Of a stretch of DNA of 64,000 bases, positions 47,899 through 56,127 are shown piece by piece. Positions within the stretch are counted from its first letter, which is position 1. Each line of letters begins with the position of its first letter. The DNA is from Luteimonas deserti. Lineage in GTDB: Bacteria > Pseudomonadota > Gammaproteobacteria > Xanthomonadales > Xanthomonadaceae. Location: NCBI RefSeq assembly GCF_013425765.1, contig NZ_JACCJZ010000010.1:242547-306546 (forward strand), given 5' to 3'. Made by a program: the position numbers and the translations under genes. The notes beneath the pieces are model-generated. The model was not told the DNA's origin. It saw nothing but the letters and a program-made list of their open reading frames with translations, and did not search any database.

Positions 47899-49002
47899 TC
47901 AGAGCCTCCTGTCGGGCGTCGGCAGGGTGAAGCCGAAGACACTGCCGCCCCCGTCGCGCGCCTCGAAGAACAGGCGCCCCTCGTGGTACTCGATGATCGA
48001 GCGGCAGATCGCCAGGCCGATCCCCAGGCCGTCGGATTTCGTGGTGTAGAAGGGGGAGAACAGCTGTTCGCTCTGGGCCTGGCTGAGGCCGGGTCCGCGG
48101 TCGCAGACGCGCACCTCGATCTCGTCGTCCAGGTTCACCCGCGCCTCGATGCGCAGACCGCGCTGCGCCGCTGGCACCTCGCGCATCGCTTCGATGGCGT
48201 TCTTGACCAGGTTCAGCAGTACCTGCTCCACCATCACCCGGTCGGCGTAGACCTGGGGCAGCGCAGGGGCGAGCGCGAGCTCGATCCGCAGCTGCTGGCG
48301 CTCGGCCTCCAGGCGGAGCAGCTCGAGCACGGTGTCGACGATCAATGGCAGATCCTGCGCATCGCGACGCGGCTCGCGTGCCCGGACGAACTCGCGCACG
48401 CGTGCGATCACCGCCGCCGCGTGCTCGGCCTGGGTGCGCGCGGCGGTCAGCGCGCGCTCCACCTGGACCGGCCCGCCCGCCTGCTCGACCAGCCGCAGGC
48501 TGCCGTTGAGATAGTTGACGATCGCCGCCAGCGGCTGGTTGAGCTCGTGGGCGAGGGTGGCGGCCATCTCCCCGACCGACATCATTCGCGAGGTGAACAG
48601 CAGCTTCTCCTGCTGCGACTTGTGCGAATCGAGCGTTTCGATGCGCTCGCTGATGTCCACCGCCGTGAGCAGCGCCAGCGGCACATCGTCCACGTCGAGA
48701 TCGCGCCAGTGCAGTGCATACCAGCGACCGCTGCCCGGCGCGCGGACCTCGTCCCCGCGGGCCTCGCCGGTGAGATCGCCGTGCAGCGTGGCGAGCAACG
48801 CATCGCGCTGTGCGTGGCCGGGCAAGGTGCCGAGATCCCCTTGGAAACGCGCATTGGCGGCTTGCAGGGCCCCTGTGCGGCGATCGAACGCGGCGCAGGC
48901 GAACGGAACCGCGTCGAGAACCGCGGTAAGCCCGGCGGACCCCGCCGGATCGGGGCCTGCGATCGTGCCAGCGCGGCGAGCCGCGGCCCTGGGCGGGGTC
49001 AT
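47899..49002 (-). CDS. soluble PAS-domain histidine kinase of the T3SS island
   Basis: The 367-residue protein lacks any membrane segment, so it is cytosolic. Residues ~25-115 look like a PAS domain (VPFACAAFDRRTGALQAANARF; WYALHWRDLDVDDVPLALL). The dimerisation domain has the H-box MAATLAHELNQPLAAIVNYL (~ residue 152), and the ATPase domain has VLLNLVKNAIEAM (N-box), CDRGPGLS (G1) and TTKSDGLGIGLAICRSII (G2). HELNQPL kinases of this type are usually paired with FixJ-like regulators, as here. The signal it senses is unknown. Confidence 0.92.
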   Translation of the reverse strand: MTPPRAAARRAGTIAGPDPAGSAGLTAVLDAVPFACAAFDRRTGALQAANARFQGDLGTLPGHAQRDALLATLHGDLTGEARGDEVRAPGSGRWYALHWRDLDVDDVPLALLTAVDISERIETLDSHKSQQEKLLFTSRMMSVGEMAATLAHELNQPLAAIVNYLNGSLRLVEQAGGPVQVERALTAARTQAEHAAAVIARVREFVRAREPRRDAQDLPLIVDTVLELLRLEAERQQLRIELALAPALPQVYADRVMVEQVLLNLVKNAIEAMREVPAAQRGLRIEARVNLDDEIEVRVCDRGPGLSQAQSEQLFSPFYTTKSDGLGIGLAICRSIIEYHEGRLFFEARDGGGSVFGFTLPTPDRRL

Positions 49003-49065
49003 CGGCGGTCCGACCCTGCGCTAACGTACGCCGGCACCGCTGGGGTGCCGTCCCGGCGAGTCGCC

Positions 49066-49539
49066 ATGAATCCTGCCTTTTCTGCTGCACACCGTCCCGC
49101 TCGGTCCGCTGCGGTGCGCCGTCCGCGCGTGCTCGCGCTCGCGCCGCTGCTCGCTTGCCTGGTGGATGCCCATGCTTCCACCGCCGCGCCGGCGCCAGCC
49201 GTAGTCGGCGGTGATTCGTTCGTCGGCGAAATGTTCGCGATCCTGGTGCCCCTGGTGCTGATCATCGCCGGACTGATCTTCCTGCTGCGCCTGGTCCGGC
49301 GGCGGTACGGGCTGTCGGGAAGCGACACGCCGCTGTCGGTGCTGCAGATCCTGCCGGTCGGGCCGAGGGAGCGGGTCGTGCTCGTCAAGGCGCGAGGGGG
49401 TCGGGTCTTCGCAATCGGGGTCGGGGCCCAATCCGTGACGTTCATTACAGATCTGGACATCGGCGACGTCGCTCCTGAACACATTTCGGGCGCCGATCTG
49501 GCTCCCCCCGGCACGGCCAATATCGACGCCAATCGTTAA
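49066..49539 (+). CDS. FliO-like membrane protein in a non-flagellar T3SS locus
   Basis: The 157-residue protein has a basic N-terminus with a hydrophobic segment (LALAPLLACLVDAHAS), then one clear membrane span (MFAILVPLVLIIAGLIFLLR, ~ residues 60-80). A cytosolic domain follows: SVLQILPVGPRERVVLVKAR, then GGRVFAIGVGAQSVTFI. The LPxGPRERVVLVxxxGRxFxIGV pattern is that of FliO, the accessory scaffold for FliP/FliQ/FliR assembly. FliO-like genes are not normally part of non-flagellar T3SS clusters. It is divergent from the kinase across 63 bp, which contain a CGGCACC/GGTGCCG inverted repeat at 49032-49050. Confidence 0.8.
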   Translation: MNPAFSAAHRPARSAAVRRPRVLALAPLLACLVDAHASTAAPAPAVVGGDSFVGEMFAILVPLVLIIAGLIFLLRLVRRRYGLSGSDTPLSVLQILPVGPRERVVLVKARGGRVFAIGVGAQSVTFITDLDIGDVAPEHISGADLAPPGTANIDANR

Positions 49540-49623
49540 GTCACTGTGACGCTTGGGGTTTTTCCGACATCACACGATCACGGATTCGCGACCGCGCCCT
49601 GAGCTAGCGTCGCTGGAACACCA

Positions 49624-49652
49624 TTGCAACGTGGGTTTTATGTCGGGATAAC
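49624..49652 (+). promoter_or_regulatory. putative sigma-70-type promoter before sctV
   Basis: TTGCAA (49624-49629), 17 bases, then GATAAC (49647-49652); each hexamer matches the consensus at four positions and the spacing is ideal. It lies in the 275-bp gap between the FliO-like gene and sctV, which is noticeably richer in A/T than its surroundings and otherwise empty. Confidence 0.4.
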
Positions 49653-49814
49653 ATCGACGAGCTATCGTAGATTGGCACAATGTGACGCACGAGGTCAGGG
49701 GCAGATGCGGCGAATGCACTCCGGAATGCGGGGCCACACCACCGTCCATCACGATGGCGGACCAGGCGCGGCCCGTGCGGGCAGGCTTCCGGTGCGCCGC
49801 GGAGGCGGCGGGTC

Positions 49815-51872
49815 GTGAGGGCCCTGCTCGCGACCCTGACCGGCGCCCCGGCCGGCGCCGCGCCGCGCCAGAAGCTCGGCTACAGCGACGTCGTCCTGGC
49901 CTTCGCGGCGGTGACGATCATCAGCGTGATGATCCTGCCCCTGCCGCTGGTGCTGATCGACATGCTGGTCGCGGTCAACATTTCGATCGGCTTCGGCCTG
50001 CTGCTGCTGGGCATCTACATCCCGACGCCGGTCGCCTTCTCCAGTTTTCCCAGCGTGCTGCTGCTGACCACGCTCTTCCGTCTGGCGATCTCGATCGCGA
50101 TCACCCGGTCGATCCTGCTCAACGCCGAGGGCGGCCACATCGTCGAGACCTTCGGCGCGCTGGTCGCAGGCGGCAATCTCGTCGTCGGCATGGTGGTGTT
50201 CCTGATCATCACCGTGGTGCAGTTCATCGTCATCGCCAAGGGTGCCGAGCGCGTGGCCGAGGTCGCCGCGCGCTTCACCCTGGACGCGATGCCCGGCAAG
50301 CAGCTCTCGATCGATTCCGACCTGCGCTCGGGCCTGATCGACAAGGACGAGGCACGTCGCAAGCGCCGCCTGCTCGAAACCGAGAGCCAGCTGCACGGAT
50401 CGCTCGACGGTGCGATGAAGTTCGTCAAGGGCGACGCCATCGCGGGCATCGTGATCATCCTGATCAACCTGCTCGGCGGTCTCGCCATCGGTGTGCTGCA
50501 GCGTGGCATGCCGCTGGCCGATGCCACCCGTGTCTACAGCATCCTCACCATCGGCGACGGGCTGGTCTCGCAGATTCCCGCGATCCTCGCGACGATCGCC
50601 GCGGGTCTCGTGGTCACCCGGACCACCGGTGAGATCGACGACCGGCATCTCGGCGATGCGATCACCCGGCAGGTGTCGGGCCAGCCGCGCGTGATCCTGA
50701 TCACCGGACTGCTCGCACTGCTGATGACCCTCGTGCCGGGGTTCCCGTGGGCGGTGTTTCTGGTGCTCGGCCTCGGGCTGTTGACGATGAGCGCGTGGCG
50801 CTATCGCCACGACTTCGAACTGCTGCGCCGGGCCTTCCGCGTGACCGGCGATGAGGTGGCCGCCGCCGCGCAGCGCACGGTGGAGCGCGACGATCTCGCG
50901 CCGCCCGCGCCGCTGCAGCTTCATGTCGCACCGGACCTGGCACAGGCGCTCGGCACCGCCGAACTGGAAAGCCGGATCGGTGACGTCGCGCAGCGCCTGC
51001 GCGAGGAATACGGCGTGCCGGTTCCGGTGCCGTCGGTTCGACTGGATCCAGCGCTTGCATCCGACGAATACCGGCTCACCGCATTCGGCGCGCGGATCGC
51101 GACCGGCCGGCTGCGTGCCGATGCGTGGCTGCAACCGCAGCCGGCCATGGCCGCGGGTGCGTCGCGTCTGAGCGGTTTCTACCCGCCCGTGGTCGCGGGC
51201 ACATGGGAAGCGCCGCAGAGCGAAGGCGCACAGCCGCCGTTGGATGTGCTGGCGAACCACGCGGCTGCCTCGATCCGCCGGCGCATGGGTGGCTTCCTCG
51301 GCATCCAGGAAACCTCGAACCTGTTCGCGCGCATGCAGCGCGACTATCCGGATCTGGTCAAGGAAATGCTGCGCGTGGTCGCGCCGCAGCGTGTGGCCGA
51401 GGTCCTGCGCCGGCTCGCCGAGGAAGGCGTGCCGGTGCGCAATCTGCGCGACGCGTTCGAAGCGATCACCGATGTGGGCGGTCGCGAGAAGGACGTCGTG
51501 CTGTTGACCGAATACGTGCGCGTCGCCTTGAAGCGCGAGATCGCGGATCGCTATTCAGACGATGAGCGCACGCTGCATGTACTGTTGATCCATCCAGAGC
51601 TCGAAGACAAGCTGAGGCAGTCGGTCCGCGTGGCGGGCGGTGCGAGTCAGCTGGCGATCTCCCCGGAACTGGCCGGTCGGCTCGGCAACGAGGTGCGTGC
51701 GCACCTGGGCCGGCAGACCACCGGAATCCGCCCGGTGCTGTTGTGTTCGCTGGACGTGCGCAGGCATCTGCGCAAGCTGCTGGAGGTCGATTTCTTCGAT
51801 CTGCCGGTGCTCTCGTACCAGGAACTCGCGCCGGACCTGCGCATCGTGCAGGCGGGGCAGATCAATGCATGA
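49815..51872 (+). CDS. sctV: T3SS major export apparatus protein SctV (YscV/FlhA family)
   Basis: SctV forms the nonameric export ring that binds chaperone-substrate complexes and couples the proton motive force. The 685-residue protein has the N-terminal membrane domain with SSFPSVLLLTTLFRLAISIA, the FHIPEP-type signature region (VRTIAKGAERVAEVAARFTLD-like, here FIVIAKGAERVAEVAARF), and AMPGKQLSIDSDLRSGLID. The C-terminal cytosolic ring domain has VLLTEYVRVALKREIADRY and PVLSYQELAPDLRI. Start is GTG 49815 with GGAGG nine bases upstream. Confidence 0.95.
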   Translation: MRALLATLTGAPAGAAPRQKLGYSDVVLAFAAVTIISVMILPLPLVLIDMLVAVNISIGFGLLLLGIYIPTPVAFSSFPSVLLLTTLFRLAISIAITRSILLNAEGGHIVETFGALVAGGNLVVGMVVFLIITVVQFIVIAKGAERVAEVAARFTLDAMPGKQLSIDSDLRSGLIDKDEARRKRRLLETESQLHGSLDGAMKFVKGDAIAGIVIILINLLGGLAIGVLQRGMPLADATRVYSILTIGDGLVSQIPAILATIAAGLVVTRTTGEIDDRHLGDAITRQVSGQPRVILITGLLALLMTLVPGFPWAVFLVLGLGLLTMSAWRYRHDFELLRRAFRVTGDEVAAAAQRTVERDDLAPPAPLQLHVAPDLAQALGTAELESRIGDVAQRLREEYGVPVPVPSVRLDPALASDEYRLTAFGARIATGRLRADAWLQPQPAMAAGASRLSGFYPPVVAGTWEAPQSEGAQPPLDVLANHAAASIRRRMGGFLGIQETSNLFARMQRDYPDLVKEMLRVVAPQRVAEVLRRLAEEGVPVRNLRDAFEAITDVGGREKDVVLLTEYVRVALKREIADRYSDDERTLHVLLIHPELEDKLRQSVRVAGGASQLAISPELAGRLGNEVRAHLGRQTTGIRPVLLCSLDVRRHLRKLLEVDFFDLPVLSYQELAPDLRIVQAGQINA

Positions 51873-51963
51873 CCAGGTCGTTTCCATCCGGGACATGCGC
51901 CGCCGGACCACTGCGGTTTCCGTGGTTGCAGGCAGCGCGTACGCGAAGCGAGGACACTCATGA
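51865..51963 (+). CDS. possible 32-residue coupling ORF between sctV and sctD
   Basis: ATG 51865 lies inside the last codons of sctV, and the TGA at 51961-51963 overlaps the sctD ATG. The product (MHDQVVSIRDMRRRTTAVSV then AGSAYAKRGHS) is basic with no membrane segment. Its exact fit to the gap and the ATGA junction suggest translation, either as a small protein or just to couple sctV to sctD. There is no family match that I can name. Confidence 0.35.
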   Translation: MHDQVVSIRDMRRRTTAVSVVAGSAYAKRGHS

Positions 51964-53177
51964 TCCAGACATCTGACACACCCGCCGTCGACGAGGTGCT
52001 GCGCATCGTCGATGGCCTGCATTCGGGGGCCAGCCGCGTGCTCGGCCGCGACGAGATGATTCTCGTCGGCAACGGCGAGGACTGCGACATCGTGCTGGCC
52101 GACGACGGCGTCGCCCACCACCATGCCCTGCTGACGCTCGTCGGCGGCAGGTTCCTCGTGCGTGCTCTCGATGCGCCGGTGGAGATCGGCGGCGAGCGCA
52201 TCCAGCCGGGTGATCCGGTCGAACTGTCCGCGGTGCAGCCGGTCCGTATCGGCCAGGCCGCGATCGCGTTCGGACGCGAGGACGACCCCGCCTGGGACGG
52301 TTTCGTGCCGGTGTTCGGGCCGGACGAGGACACCCCGCCGCCACGGCCCGCCCTGGTGCGGCGCCTGCCGCTCATTGCCGGCGTGGCCGCGCTCTCGCTG
52401 GCGTCGCTGGCGATTTTCGCGGCCGTGCTGCCTGCGCCGGAGCGCACGGTCGATGCGCGCGAGCGGCTGGCGGCACTGATGACCGAACACCGCGTGGCCA
52501 ACGTCGAGATCGTCGACGGGGTGGACGGCCGTCCCGCGGTCACGGGTGCGATCGACAGCCGCGAAGGCCTGGACCGGTTGCGTGCACAGCTGCAGGCCGA
52601 AGGCATCGACGCCAACCTGCAGCTGCGCAGCGGCGAAAACATCGCCAGCGATGTCGCCGAGATGTTCCGCGGCCACGGTATTCCGGTGCGTGCGCGCTAC
52701 GCCGGCAACGGCGACGTCGAAGTGACGGGCGAGTTCGAGGACGGCGACGAGATCGAACGTCTGGTGCGCTCGCGGGCGGTCGCCGACATCCGCGGTGTCA
52801 CCCGGATCCTGCCGCGCACACCGGCCGGCACGACGCCCGCCGGCGGTCCGCCCGCGGCAGAAGCCCCGGCGCCCGCGCACATCGTGTCCATCGTCCGGGG
52901 CAACGATCCCCACCTGGTGGACGCCGACGGCCGCCGCTTCGTGCCGGGTGACACGGTCCCCGGCAAGGGCACGCTGATCTCGATCGGCGAGTTCGCGCAC
53001 GTGCTCGCCGGGACCGGCGAGCTGGTGAAGGTCGTCCCGGGCCCACCGCCGGCAGACCCCGAGGTCGAGCCGGCGGGCGCGAACCAGGACGATGCGAGGT
53101 TCGGGGCGGTGATCGCCAGCGCCACCTCCCGCACCGCCGTGTCCCCCGGCGAGGACGCACCGTCGGGCTCCCAGTAA
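51960..53177 (+). CDS. sctD: T3SS inner-membrane ring protein SctD (YscD family)
   Basis: SctD forms the outer part of the inner-membrane ring. The 405-residue protein has an N-terminal FHA-like domain (LHSGASRVLGRDEMILVGNG, then DCDIVLADDGVAHHHALL). One membrane span follows (LIAGVAALSLASLAIFAAVL, ~ residues 140-160), then periplasmic ring/BON-like domains (VEIVDGVDGRPAVTGAIDSR; GIPVRARYAGNGDVEVTGEF). The C-terminal 100 residues are Pro/Ala-rich. It follows sctV and begins the long rightward block. Confidence 0.9.
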   Translation: MIQTSDTPAVDEVLRIVDGLHSGASRVLGRDEMILVGNGEDCDIVLADDGVAHHHALLTLVGGRFLVRALDAPVEIGGERIQPGDPVELSAVQPVRIGQAAIAFGREDDPAWDGFVPVFGPDEDTPPPRPALVRRLPLIAGVAALSLASLAIFAAVLPAPERTVDARERLAALMTEHRVANVEIVDGVDGRPAVTGAIDSREGLDRLRAQLQAEGIDANLQLRSGENIASDVAEMFRGHGIPVRARYAGNGDVEVTGEFEDGDEIERLVRSRAVADIRGVTRILPRTPAGTTPAGGPPAAEAPAPAHIVSIVRGNDPHLVDADGRRFVPGDTVPGKGTLISIGEFAHVLAGTGELVKVVPGPPPADPEVEPAGANQDDARFGAVIASATSRTAVSPGEDAPSGSQ

Positions 53178-53244
53178 GCCCCGCATCGCGCCCCGTGATC
53201 CCGTTCCCCCGCAGCAGTCCCCTTCCAGTCAAAGGAGTACGCGC

Positions 53245-53580
53245 ATGACCACCATTTCCCCCGATGCGATCGGCAACTTCATCGGCCGCGCCAGCATGCA
53301 CAACGACCAGAGCATCGGCCGCGGCACCCGTGCCGGCGGTGCGACGGGCGGTTCGGACAGCTGGTACGCGGCGATGTCGCGCGCCTGGGGCCAGACCCTG
53401 GACGCCCAGGCCACCCGGATCACCAACCTGTCGGACGTCATCGGCAACGGCGGCGACCAGCCTTCGAACGTGGTGGCGCTGACGGCCGAGAGCCTGAAGA
53501 TGCAGTTCCTGTCCAACAACGCCTCGACCTCGCAGAACAGCGTCGGCCAGGCGCTGGAGACCCTCGGCCGCAAGCAGTAA
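53245..53580 (+). CDS. sctF: putative T3SS needle protein SctF
   Basis: Needle proteins polymerise into the extracellular T3SS tube. The 111-residue protein has a Ser/Gly-rich N-terminus and a C-terminal helix, ESLKMQFLSNNASTSQNSVG then QALETLGRKQ, with the pattern of needle subunits (polar, Asn/Ser-rich helix ending in basic residues). It has no signal peptide. AAAGGAG lies 8 bases upstream of ATG 53245. Position directly before sctI, sctJ and sctK supports the call. Its 111 residues exceed the usual 80-90. A second protein at 60985-61356 has a related C-terminus. Confidence 0.7.
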   Translation: MTTISPDAIGNFIGRASMHNDQSIGRGTRAGGATGGSDSWYAAMSRAWGQTLDAQATRITNLSDVIGNGGDQPSNVVALTAESLKMQFLSNNASTSQNSVGQALETLGRKQ

Positions 53581-53610
53581 CCGGCCCACGCAGACAGCAA
53601 GGAGATCATC

Positions 53611-54021
53611 ATGGTCGACGCGATCCAGGCCGTCGGTATCGAGCCCGCAGCCCAGGGTGCGGCAGCGGCAGGCGGACAACCCGTCGCCGCCGCCTACGAG
53701 GTGCGCGAATTCGCCCAGGCGATGAGCCGCGCCGGCACGCCTTCGGCGAACGCGCCGCAGGACGTCGCCAATGTAGGCCCGTCGGAACCGTCGGAAGGCA
53801 TGCGCATGCTCATGTCGGCGGTCGACAACCTCAACGGCGGCGCCCAGAGCATCAACGACCTCGCCAAGACGATGACCCAGAACACCGGCGAACTCACGCC
53901 TGCCCAGGTCATCGAGATGACGATGAAGTCCCATCATTTCCTGTTCCAGTGCGAAATGACCTCGAACGTGGCCAACCGCACGTCGGATGGCATCCAGCAG
54001 CTCTTCCGCCAGCAGTCCTGA
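53611..54021 (+). CDS. sctI: T3SS inner rod protein SctI
   Basis: The inner rod joins the export gate to the needle. The 136-residue protein has a helical N-terminal half, a linker and a conserved-looking C-terminal helix: VIEMTMKSHHFLFQCEMTSN, then VANRTSDGIQQLFRQQS. The MxxxxxxFxxQ...VxxxSxGxxxLLxxQ arrangement fits SctI proteins, whose C-terminus is the best conserved part. Order sctF-sctI-sctJ is canonical. AAGGAG is found 9 bases before ATG 53611. Confidence 0.8.
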   Translation: MVDAIQAVGIEPAAQGAAAAGGQPVAAAYEVREFAQAMSRAGTPSANAPQDVANVGPSEPSEGMRMLMSAVDNLNGGAQSINDLAKTMTQNTGELTPAQVIEMTMKSHHFLFQCEMTSNVANRTSDGIQQLFRQQS

Positions 54022-54038
54022 CCAACGAGGTGAGCGGA

Positions 54039-54821
54039 ATGCGCAATTCCAACCGCGGAGGCTGGCGCAGGGCGCTGATGGTGATGCTGGCGTGCCTGGT
54101 GCTCGCCGCATGCAGCGGCAATGCCTTGTACAGCTCGCTCGACGAGCGCCAGGCCAACGAGATGATGGGCGCCCTGCTCGGTTCGGGCATCCAGGCCAAG
54201 AAGCGGCCGTCGGCCAGCAAGGTCGGCTGGGACGTGGTGGTCGCCGACGGCGACATCCCGCAGGCGATGGCCGTACTGACCGCCCGCGGCCTGCCGCGGG
54301 AGCAGTTCCAGACCCTGGGCGACATCTTCAAGAAGGAAGGCTTCGCGTCGTCGGCCACCGACGAACGCGGACGTTACATCCACGGTCTGCAGCAGGAGAT
54401 CACCCATACGCTGACCCTGCTGCCGGGGGTGGCGAATGCGCGTGTGCACATCGCCCTGCCGGAGCGCGATCCGCTGGGCGGCTCGAGCGGCAAGACCTCG
54501 GCCGCGGTGTGGATCTTCGAGCAGCCCGGTGCGAGCGTCCGGGACCGCGAGGCCGACATCAAGATCGTGGTCAAGGACGGCGTCGAAGGCCTGACCGACA
54601 TCAATCAGGTGTCCGTGAAGTTCGTCGCGATGCCGGCACCGCCCGAGGCGGTGCAGTCCGGCGGGCCGGCGATGGCGCTGTCCGCCATGAGTCCGCTGGC
54701 GATCGGCATCGCGGCCTTCGTCGTGCTCGGGCTCGGCCTGCTGTTCGCCTTCGGCAGTCGTCTGCGCGCGCGTCAGACGCCGCCTGCTGACAAGCCGGCG
54801 CCGAAACTCTGGCAGGGCTGA
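54039..54821 (+). CDS. sctJ: T3SS inner-membrane ring lipoprotein SctJ (YscJ/PrgK/FliF-N family)
   Basis: SctJ forms the inner-membrane ring with SctD. The 260-residue protein starts with a lipoprotein signal (ALMVMLACLVLAACSGN). Two ring-building domains follow (LYSSLDERQANEMMGALLGS; DVVVADGDIPQAMAVLTARG; LPGVANARVHIALPERDPLG), then a C-terminal membrane span (IGIAAFVVLGLGLLFAFGS). ATG 54039 follows the sctI stop by 17 bases. The lipobox and single C-terminal span distinguish it from flagellar FliF. Confidence 0.95.
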   Translation: MRNSNRGGWRRALMVMLACLVLAACSGNALYSSLDERQANEMMGALLGSGIQAKKRPSASKVGWDVVVADGDIPQAMAVLTARGLPREQFQTLGDIFKKEGFASSATDERGRYIHGLQQEITHTLTLLPGVANARVHIALPERDPLGGSSGKTSAAVWIFEQPGASVRDREADIKIVVKDGVEGLTDINQVSVKFVAMPAPPEAVQSGGPAMALSAMSPLAIGIAAFVVLGLGLLFAFGSRLRARQTPPADKPAPKLWQG

Positions 54822-54827
54822 CCCGGA

Positions 54828-55442
54828 ATGTTGCAGGCCCTGCTCACCGAGGTGCATCCGGCATGGCATCGCACCGCGGTCCCCGGACTGGACGATGCAC
54901 TGCTCGCGCGCGCCCGTACGAGCGCGCTCGGCAGGCGCATGCTCGCGGCATGGCTGGCGGAGGGGCCGGGGCAGGCCCTGCTGGCACCCGGACTGCAGGA
55001 CGCGTCGGGGCTGATCGCGCGCTGGAGCCGGCCGCGGCTCGATGCACTGCACCGCGATCTCGGCACGCTCGCCTTCGCCCCCGCCATCCGCGCCGAGATC
55101 CGGCGCGAGCCGGTGCGCCGCCTGAAGGCCGAGCTCGGCACCGGGTATCTCCTGGCGATCGACCGCAGCGTATGGGACGCGCAGGTCGAGCCCGCGCTGC
55201 AATCGAGGCTGGCGTGCGAGCTCGCCGGTGCCCTGGAGGACGGGCAGTCGTCGACGCTCTCGGCGCTGCTCGCACGTCAGGGCGAGGCGGAGCTGCAGGC
55301 CTGGGCAGGCCAGCGCGAACCGGCCCTGGCGGAGTGGGCGCGGCTGCTGGGCGCCCCGTCGGACGCGCCAGCGCCCCACCTGCCCGAGAAGCCGGTCCTG
55401 ATCGTTCACACCCACCACCAGAGCCGCGCGATCGCGGCGTGA
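54828..55442 (+). CDS. sctK: T3SS sorting-platform protein SctK (position-based call)
   Basis: The 204-residue protein is Ala/Leu/Arg-rich and helical with no membrane segment (LDALHRDLGTLAFAPAIRAE; SRLACELAGALEDGQSSTLS). SctK adapters (YscK, OrgA, HrpD-like) are poorly conserved, and the call rests on its place between sctJ and sctL and on size. It starts six bases after sctJ. Confidence 0.65.
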   Translation: MLQALLTEVHPAWHRTAVPGLDDALLARARTSALGRRMLAAWLAEGPGQALLAPGLQDASGLIARWSRPRLDALHRDLGTLAFAPAIRAEIRREPVRRLKAELGTGYLLAIDRSVWDAQVEPALQSRLACELAGALEDGQSSTLSALLARQGEAELQAWAGQREPALAEWARLLGAPSDAPAPHLPEKPVLIVHTHHQSRAIAA

Positions 55443-55467
55443 TCGACGTGACCCGACGGACGCGTTC

Positions 55468-56127
55468 ATGACCCAGCCGAGCCAATCGACTTCTCCGACC
55501 CAGGGCGCCGCGACCGTCTTCGAGGTCCGCACGTTCCAGCGGTCGGTCTCCGGCCCGATCGTCCGTGCGGACGCGTGGCACGCACTGGCCGATGTCGACG
55601 CCCTGCTCGAGCGCGCCAACGCTCTGTACGCCGAGGCGGGCGAGGACGCGCGCAAGGCCCGCGAACAGGGCTATGCGGACGGCTTCGCGGAGGGGCTGGA
55701 CCGCGTCAAGCAGCAGATGACCGAGCAGCTGGCCTCGCTCAACGAGCGCCGGGCACGGGTGCTCGGCGAGGCGGTGGGGCGCATCGGCGATCTGGCCTGC
55801 GCCATCGTCGCGCGCATCGCCCCCGGGTTCGATGCCGCCACCGTGGTCCCGCCGCTGGTGATGCGCGCGGTGGAATCGGCGCAGGCCGAGCAGTTCCTGA
55901 TGATCCGCGTGCATCCTTCGGTGCGCGACAGCGTTCACCAGGGGCTCGGCGCGGTACGCCAGGCGCACCCGGGCGTGGGCGTGATCGAGCTGGTCGACGA
56001 CGAAAGCCTCGATCCGCTGAGCTGCATCGTGGTGTCGGAGGCCGGCGAGGTACGTGCGGGCGTGGCCCAGCAGATCGAGGCGATCCGCGCCGCTCTGGCG
56101 CAGGCGAGCGTGGCGGGCCCGGCATGA
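55468..56127 (+). CDS. sctL: T3SS stator protein SctL (YscL/FliH family)
   Basis: SctL links the sorting platform to the SctN ATPase and regulates it. The 219-residue protein has an N-terminal variable region, a charged helix (ANALYAEAGEDARKAREQGY, then ADGFAEGLDRVKQQMTEQL) and the C-terminal globular domain with LMIRVHPSVRDSVHQ and IELVDDESLDPLSCIVVSEA, matching the FliH/YscL pattern (DPxLxxGxCxVETxxG). It ends in an ATGA overlap with sctN. Confidence 0.88.
   Translation: MTQPSQSTSPTQGAATVFEVRTFQRSVSGPIVRADAWHALADVDALLERANALYAEAGEDARKAREQGYADGFAEGLDRVKQQMTEQLASLNERRARVLGEAVGRIGDLACAIVARIAPGFDAATVVPPLVMRAVESAQAEQFLMIRVHPSVRDSVHQGLGAVRQAHPGVGVIELVDDESLDPLSCIVVSEAGEVRAGVAQQIEAIRAALAQASVAGPA

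Noticed and set aside
49672..49690. A sigma-54 promoter (TTGGCACAATGTGACG)
   Set aside because: The -24-like TTGGCAC is good, but no TTGCA-type -12 element follows at the right distance.
49540..49814. A PIP box (TTCGC-N15-TTCGC) before sctV
   Set aside because: TTCGC occurs at 49583, but 15 bases later the sequence is TAGCG, so there is no pair; no HrpX-type control is supported.
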